Below, piece by piece: positions 6,744-9,597 of a stretch of 9,597 nucleotides of DNA. Under the pieces are notes generated by a model. It had not been told where the DNA came from, made no database searches, and saw only the letters and a list, made by a program, of their open reading frames with translations. This DNA is from an uncultured Sphingomonas sp. (lineage in GTDB: Bacteria; Pseudomonadota; Alphaproteobacteria; Sphingomonadales; Sphingomonadaceae), in the NCBI GenBank assembly GCA_946886845.1, contig CAMPJH010000054.1, positions 1 to 9,597 of the forward strand, written 5' to 3'. How positions within the stretch are numbered: the stretch's first letter is position 1; every line of letters starts with the position of its first letter. A program made the translations under genes and the position numbers.

Positions 6744-7193
6744 TTAAAACGGCAGAATCGCAGGCGGCGGAGCGACGATTTTGACGCCATTTCCGGCGAG
6801 GAAGGCATGGCGGACGATCTCCGCCTGCTGCTCGAGGCCGTAACGGCCGAACGGCCGCCCGGGCACGATCGAGTAGCGGTAGCGGCAGAACGGATGGCGC
6901 ATCAGCGGCAAATAGAAGCGGCCGCGGGTCTGCGCTTGCCAGACGTGGGTCATCTCGTGGATGAACAGGCCCTGGCGGTGCAGCGGTTCCTTGCTGAAAT
7001 CCTCCGACCACAAATCGCCGCGCGGGTGGAAGTGGATGTTTCCACTCGGCGCCATCGCCGTGCCCCGCGGCTGCAGCGGCCACCATTTGCGATGGACCAT
7101 CCGCACCTTGGAATAATCGATCGCGTCGCCGAAAACCGAGCGCGCGAGCGCGATTTCTCCGGGGGTCAGGGAGCGAGATGAGCTATCGAGCAT
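6744..7193 (-). CDS. Small HExxH putative metallopeptidase-like protein ('vgr-related'/DUF4157-like)
   Basis: A 149-residue protein with no visible signal peptide or membrane segment. It carries a zinc-peptidase style motif HEMTH (H79-E80-x-x-H83) inside [13 protein letters not shown], preceded by [10 protein letters not shown] (51-60). It is followed by an [11 protein letters not shown] stretch (121-131) in which E121 or E125 could be a third metal ligand. The opening [23 protein letters not shown] and the overall layout match, from memory, a sphingomonad family annotated as vgr-related and resembling DUF4157; this is recognition, not a search result. The physiological role and substrate are unknown. 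I chose the ATG at 7191-7193 because upstream codons read through a hairpin-rich intergenic element, though no good Shine-Dalgarno precedes it. A longer start at 7298 is possible but looks like non-genic sequence. Confidence 0.7.
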   Translation of the reverse strand: MLDSSSRSLTPGEIALARSVFGDAIDYSKVRMVHRKWWPLQPRGTAMAPSGNIHFHPRGDLWSEDFSKEPLHRQGLFIHEMTHVWQAQTRGRFYLPLMRHPFCRYRYSIVPGRPFGRYGLEQQAEIVRHAFLAGNGVKIVAPPPAILPF

Positions 7194-7232
7194 TGGACCA
7201 GGCAACGCAGCTAGCGCGTCGCCGACGCCCTC

Positions 7233-7308
7233 GCCATACCTTCGGCATGGCTCAGGTGCTCGGTGCTCGCCTGTCCCCCAGACAGGCTGCGCCCTCACAC
7301 TTGCGAGG
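7233..7308. repeat. Cluster of three short hairpins, possible dispersed intergenic element
   Basis: Three stem-loops lie in succession. A is 7233-7239/7245-7251, a 7-bp stem with one A-C mismatch and loop CTTCG. B is 7269-7275/7281-7287, a perfect 7-bp stem with loop CCCCA. C is 7293-7298/7303-7308, a 6-bp stem with one A-C mismatch and loop ACTT. Between A and B the heptamer GGTGCTC is tandemly duplicated (7255-7268). The arrangement resembles REP-like intergenic repeats; only one copy is present in the window, so repetition in the genome is inferred. Confidence 0.5.
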
Positions 7309-7329
7309 CTGCAGCGGCGCGGCTAGGGC
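7301..7329 (+). promoter_or_regulatory. acpP: Weak candidate sigma-70 promoter for acpP
   Basis: TTGCGA (7301-7306) and TAGGGC (7324-7329) are separated by 17 nt and lie about 30 nt before the acpP ATG. The -10 is poor and the -35 overlaps the third hairpin, so this is only a suggestion. Confidence 0.25.
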
Positions 7330-7346
7330 ATCGCGAAAGAATAAAC

Positions 7347-7352
7347 GGAGGA
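7347..7352 (+). promoter_or_regulatory. acpP: Strong Shine-Dalgarno of acpP
   Basis: GGAGGA, eight bases before the ATG at 7361. It is the strongest ribosome binding site in the window, fits a very abundant protein, and fixes the acpP start against longer in-frame readings upstream. Confidence 0.85.
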
Positions 7353-7360
7353 AAGACCCA

Positions 7361-7597
7361 ATGAGCGAGACATCCGATCGGGTGAAGAAGATCGTCGTCG
7401 AGCACCTCGGTGTCGAAGCCGACAAGGTGACCGAGGAAGCGAGCTTCATCGACGATCTCGGCGCCGACAGCCTCGACATCGTCGAGCTCGTCATGGCGTT
7501 CGAGGAAGAGTTCAACGTCGAGATCCCCGACGATGCCGCGGAGAAGATCACGACGGTCAAGGATGCGATTGACTATATCGACCAGCATCAGGGCTGA
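7361..7597 (+). CDS. acpP: Acyl carrier protein
   Basis: AcpP carries growing acyl chains on a 4'-phosphopantetheine arm through type II fatty-acid synthesis and delivers them to lipid A and phospholipid enzymes. The 78-residue, very acidic protein has the exact attachment motif [18 protein letters not shown] with S37 as the modified serine. A four-helix layout ends in [15 protein letters not shown]. The start is set by the strong GGAGGA. It is followed by a perfect intrinsic terminator and then fabF, the classic acpP-fabF order. Domain, length and motif all match, so identification is near certain. Confidence 0.98.
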   Translation: MSETSDRVKKIVVEHLGVEADKVTEEASFIDDLGADSLDIVELVMAFEEEFNVEIPDDAAEKITTVKDAIDYIDQHQG

Positions 7598-7642
7598 TCG
7601 GAGGCGTTTGGCCGCCCGGATAGACGCCGATCAGGCGGCTGA

Positions 7643-7680
7643 GACGGCTTCCCGGAACTACTGGGAAGCCGTTTGCTTTT
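7643..7680 (+). terminator. Intrinsic terminator after acpP
   Basis: A perfect 10-bp stem, ACGGCTTCCC (7644-7653) with GGGAAGCCGT (7663-7672), extendable by one G-T pair, has a 9-nt loop and is followed by the T-rich tail TTTGCTTTT. It lies between acpP and fabF and ends only 20 nt before the fabF ATG, so it probably attenuates rather than separates the two genes. Confidence 0.88.
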
Positions 7681-7700
7681 GAACTGACGGAGTTGAGCGA

Positions 7701-8960
7701 ATGCGCCGTGTCGTAGTGACGGGTCTGGGCCTGGTGACGCCGCTGGGCGGCGATGTCGAAACCAGCTGGGCCAACATCATCGCCGGCAAGAGCGGCGCCG
7801 GGCCGATCACCCGGTTCGACGCCAGCGACCAGAAATGCCGCATCGCCTGCGAGGTGAAGCCGGCCGATCACCCTTATGGGTTCGATCCGTCGAAGCGGAT
7901 CGATCACAAGACCCAGCGCCAGGTCGACCCGTTCATCATCTACGGTCTCGATGCCGCCGGCCAGGCGATCGAGGACGCTGGCCTCACCGACATGGACGAA
8001 GCGACCCGGCTCCGCGCCGGGGTCTCGATCGGCTCCGGAATCGGCGGCCTCCCGGGAATCGAGAAAGAGAGCGTCAACCTGTTCGAGAACGGGCCGAGCC
8101 GGGTCAGCCCGCATTTCGTCCACGGTCGGCTGATCAACCTCATCTCCGGCCAGGTGTCGATCAAGCACGGGCTGATGGGCCCCAACCACGCGGTCGTCAC
8201 CGCCTGCTCGACCGGCGCCCACTCGATCGGCGACGCGGCCCGGATGATCAAGGACGATGACGCCGACATCATGCTCGCAGGCGGCGCGGAAGCCACGATT
8301 TGCCCGATCGGGATCGCCGGCTTCGCCCAGGCGCGGGCCTTGTCGACCAACTTCAACGACCAGCCGGAAAAGGCGAGCCGCCCCTACGACAAGGGCCGCG
8401 ACGGCTTCGTCATGGGGGAGGGCGCCGGAGTCGTCGTGCTCGAGGAATATGAGCACGCCAAGGCCCGCGGCGCGAAAATCTATGCCGAGGTGATCGGTTA
8501 CGGCCTGTCGGGCGACGCCTATCACGTCACCGCTCCGCACCCCGAAGGCTCGGGCGCCTACCGATCGATGGAAATGGCCCTCAAGAAGTCGGGGCTGCAG
8601 CCGACCGACATCGATTACATCAACGCCCACGGCACCTCGACCCCGCTCGGCGACGAGCTCGAGCTTGGCGCGGTCCGCCGGCTGTTCGGCAACGCCATCG
8701 GCAGCCTGTCGATGAGCTCGACCAAGTCTGCGATCGGTCACCTGCTGGGCGGCGCCGGGGCGGTCGAGAGCATCTTCTGCATCCTCGCGCTGCGCGATCA
8801 AATCGTCCCGCCGACGCTCAACCTCGACGATCCGAGCGAAGGCACCGAGGGCGTCGACCTGGTGCCGCACAAGGCGAAGAAGCGCCAGGTTCGAGCGGTG
8901 CTGAACAACAGCTTCGGCTTTGGCGGCACCAACGCGTCGCTGATCATGAAGGCCGTGTGA
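7701..8960 (+). CDS. fabF: Beta-ketoacyl-ACP synthase II (KAS II)
   Basis: FabF condenses malonyl-ACP with acyl-ACP to elongate fatty acids, and in E. coli is the temperature-responsive enzyme making cis-vaccenate. The protein has 419 residues, slightly above the usual 410-415. It opens MRRVVVTGLGLVTPLG. The thiolase-fold catalytic set is complete: nucleophile C169 in VTACSTGAHS, H310 in NAHGTSTPLGD, K342 and H347 in STKSAIGHLLGGAGAVE, and the gating loop NNSFGFGGTNAS (402-413). GGAG at 7689-7692 sits eight bases before the ATG. The gene follows acpP after a terminator and overlaps mltG as GTGA at its 3' end. FabB is a paralogue alternative, but the length, sequence and acpP linkage favour FabF. 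Confidence 0.97.
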   Translation: MRRVVVTGLGLVTPLGGDVETSWANIIAGKSGAGPITRFDASDQKCRIACEVKPADHPYGFDPSKRIDHKTQRQVDPFIIYGLDAAGQAIEDAGLTDMDEATRLRAGVSIGSGIGGLPGIEKESVNLFENGPSRVSPHFVHGRLINLISGQVSIKHGLMGPNHAVVTACSTGAHSIGDAARMIKDDDADIMLAGGAEATICPIGIAGFAQARALSTNFNDQPEKASRPYDKGRDGFVMGEGAGVVVLEEYEHAKARGAKIYAEVIGYGLSGDAYHVTAPHPEGSGAYRSMEMALKKSGLQPTDIDYINAHGTSTPLGDELELGAVRRLFGNAIGSLSMSSTKSAIGHLLGGAGAVESIFCILALRDQIVPPTLNLDDPSEGTEGVDLVPHKAKKRQVRAVLNNSFGFGGTNASLIMKAV

Positions 8961-9597
8961 CGAGATGCCTTGCATGGCTCGCCGGCCTCGCGGTCGGCGC
9001 AGCATTGATCGTTACCGCGCTCCTGTGGTGGAGCTCCGGGCCAAAACCGGGCCCGCACACCATCATCGTCGGGGAAGGTGCGACCCTGGCAACGGTCGCC
9101 CGCCAGCTCGATGACGCCGGCGCGATCCCCGGCAATGCGACGACCTTCCGCGGCTTTGCCCGAGTCCTCGGTTCGAGCGACCCGATCCAGGCAGGCGAGT
9201 TCGAGATTCCGAAGGGGATGGGCGGGGCGGCGATCCTCGACCTGCTGCAGCACGGGAAACCGGTGCAGCGGCTGATCACGGTGCCGGAAGGCATGCCGTC
9301 GATCCTGGTCCAGGAGAAACTGGCGGCGATCCCCTATTTGACCGGCTCAGTGCCGGTCCCGGAGGAAGGCTCGCTCCTGCCCGACAGCTATGGCTACCAG
9401 CGTGGCGAAGCCCGGGCGGCCGTCGTCGCCCGCATGCAGTCGGCGATGACCAAGACGCTCGATGCGCTGTGGGCGAAGCGCAAGTCGACCTGCCCGATCG
9501 GCAATAAAGAGGAGGCGGTAACGCTCGCCTCGATCGTCGAGAAGGAAACCGCCAAGCCGTCGGAGCGGCGGACGATCGCCGGCGTCTATTGCAACCG
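8957..9597 (+). CDS. mltG: MltG, endolytic murein transglycosylase (YceG-like), 3' end beyond the window
   Basis: MltG is an inner-membrane enzyme that cleaves nascent peptidoglycan strands and is thought to set glycan chain length. The reading frame starts at GTG 8957-8959, overlapping the fabF TGA as GTGA; nearby ATGs are out of frame. The 213 visible residues show an N-terminal membrane anchor (about 5-26, LAWLAGLAVGAALIVTALLWW), a LysM-like segment (36-105, IIVGEGATLATVARQLDDAGAI), and then the YceG core: ITVPEGMPS (107-115), EEGSLLPDSYGY (136-147), and LASIVEKET (190-198). E195 is the probable catalytic glutamate matching E. coli E218. Family length is about 330, so about two thirds is present. 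The fabF-mltG linkage is also seen in E. coli, where pabC lies between them. Confidence 0.93.
   Translation, partial: MTRCLAWLAGLAVGAALIVTALLWWSSGPKPGPHTIIVGEGATLATVARQLDDAGAIPGNATTFRGFARVLGSSDPIQAGEFEIPKGMGGAAILDLLQHGKPVQRLITVPEGMPSILVQEKLAAIPYLTGSVPVPEEGSLLPDSYGYQRGEARAAVVARMQSAMTKTLDALWAKRKSTCPIGNKEEAVTLASIVEKETAKPSERRTIAGVYCN

Noticed and set aside
5611..7086. A 491-codon open frame on the minus strand in another frame of the receptor and the HEMTH gene
   Set aside because: Arg/Ser/Pro-rich composition, no start context, and it crosses two supported genes and their intergenic region.
7194..7298. A 35-residue N-terminal extension of the HEMTH protein
   Set aside because: The extension translates the hairpin element and has no similarity to the conserved blocks; the ATG at 7193 gives the expected start.
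7178..7360. A longer N-terminus for acpP, since the frame is open upstream
   Set aside because: AcpP is about 78 residues in all bacteria and the GGAGGA site fixes the start at 7361.
7557..9005. A 482-codon open frame on the minus strand opposite fabF and its downstream gene
   Set aside because: It is antisense to the perfectly conserved FabF, has no recognisable domain and has the skewed composition expected from the complement of high-GC codons.

Overview
This is a chromosomal core-gene window from an alphaproteobacterium, most likely a member of the Sphingomonadales. The reasons are the high GC content, the gene order rdgB-rph / hrcA-grpE, a TonB-dependent receptor with a Gln/Glu-rich N-terminal linker and a polyproline/Cys C-terminal tail, and a small HExxH protein of a type I associate with sphingomonads. 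The organism assignment is inference. I see no mobile element, CRISPR array, tRNA or rRNA.

Layout. (1) Positions 1-1093, minus strand: rph (RNase PH) followed, with an ATGA overlap, by rdgB, which is cut by the window edge. (2) Positions 1163-2751, plus strand: hrcA and grpE, overlapping by ATGA. They diverge from rph across a 69-bp gap. (3) Positions 2752-6604, minus strand: a two-gene unit with a large TonB-dependent receptor first, then, 7 nt later, a GTG-started FAD oxidase of the monomeric sarcosine oxidase family with a twin-arginine signal. The oxidase stop codon directly abuts the grpE stop codon. (4) Positions 6744-7193, minus strand: a 149-residue HEMTH protein. (5) Positions 7361-9597, plus strand: acpP, a strong intrinsic terminator, fabF, and mltG, which starts on an overlapping GTGA and runs off the window.

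How the genes work together. rph and rdgB serve tRNA 3' maturation and nucleotide-pool cleaning. hrcA and grpE are heat-shock control and DnaK nucleotide exchange. acpP, fabF and mltG form the conserved fatty-acid/cell-envelope cluster, with the terminator probably setting AcpP output well above FabF. The receptor and exported oxidase probably form one outer-membrane uptake and periplasmic oxidation unit for an unknown small molecule, perhaps an N-methylated or other secondary amine. This pairing is the least routine part of the window.

Non-coding DNA is scarce, with no gap above 170 bp. The informative stretches are a palindrome over a candidate -10 upstream of the receptor, a run of three small hairpins upstream of acpP, and the acpP terminator. 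I do not see a clearly new defence or mobile system; most of this window is ordinary core genome.
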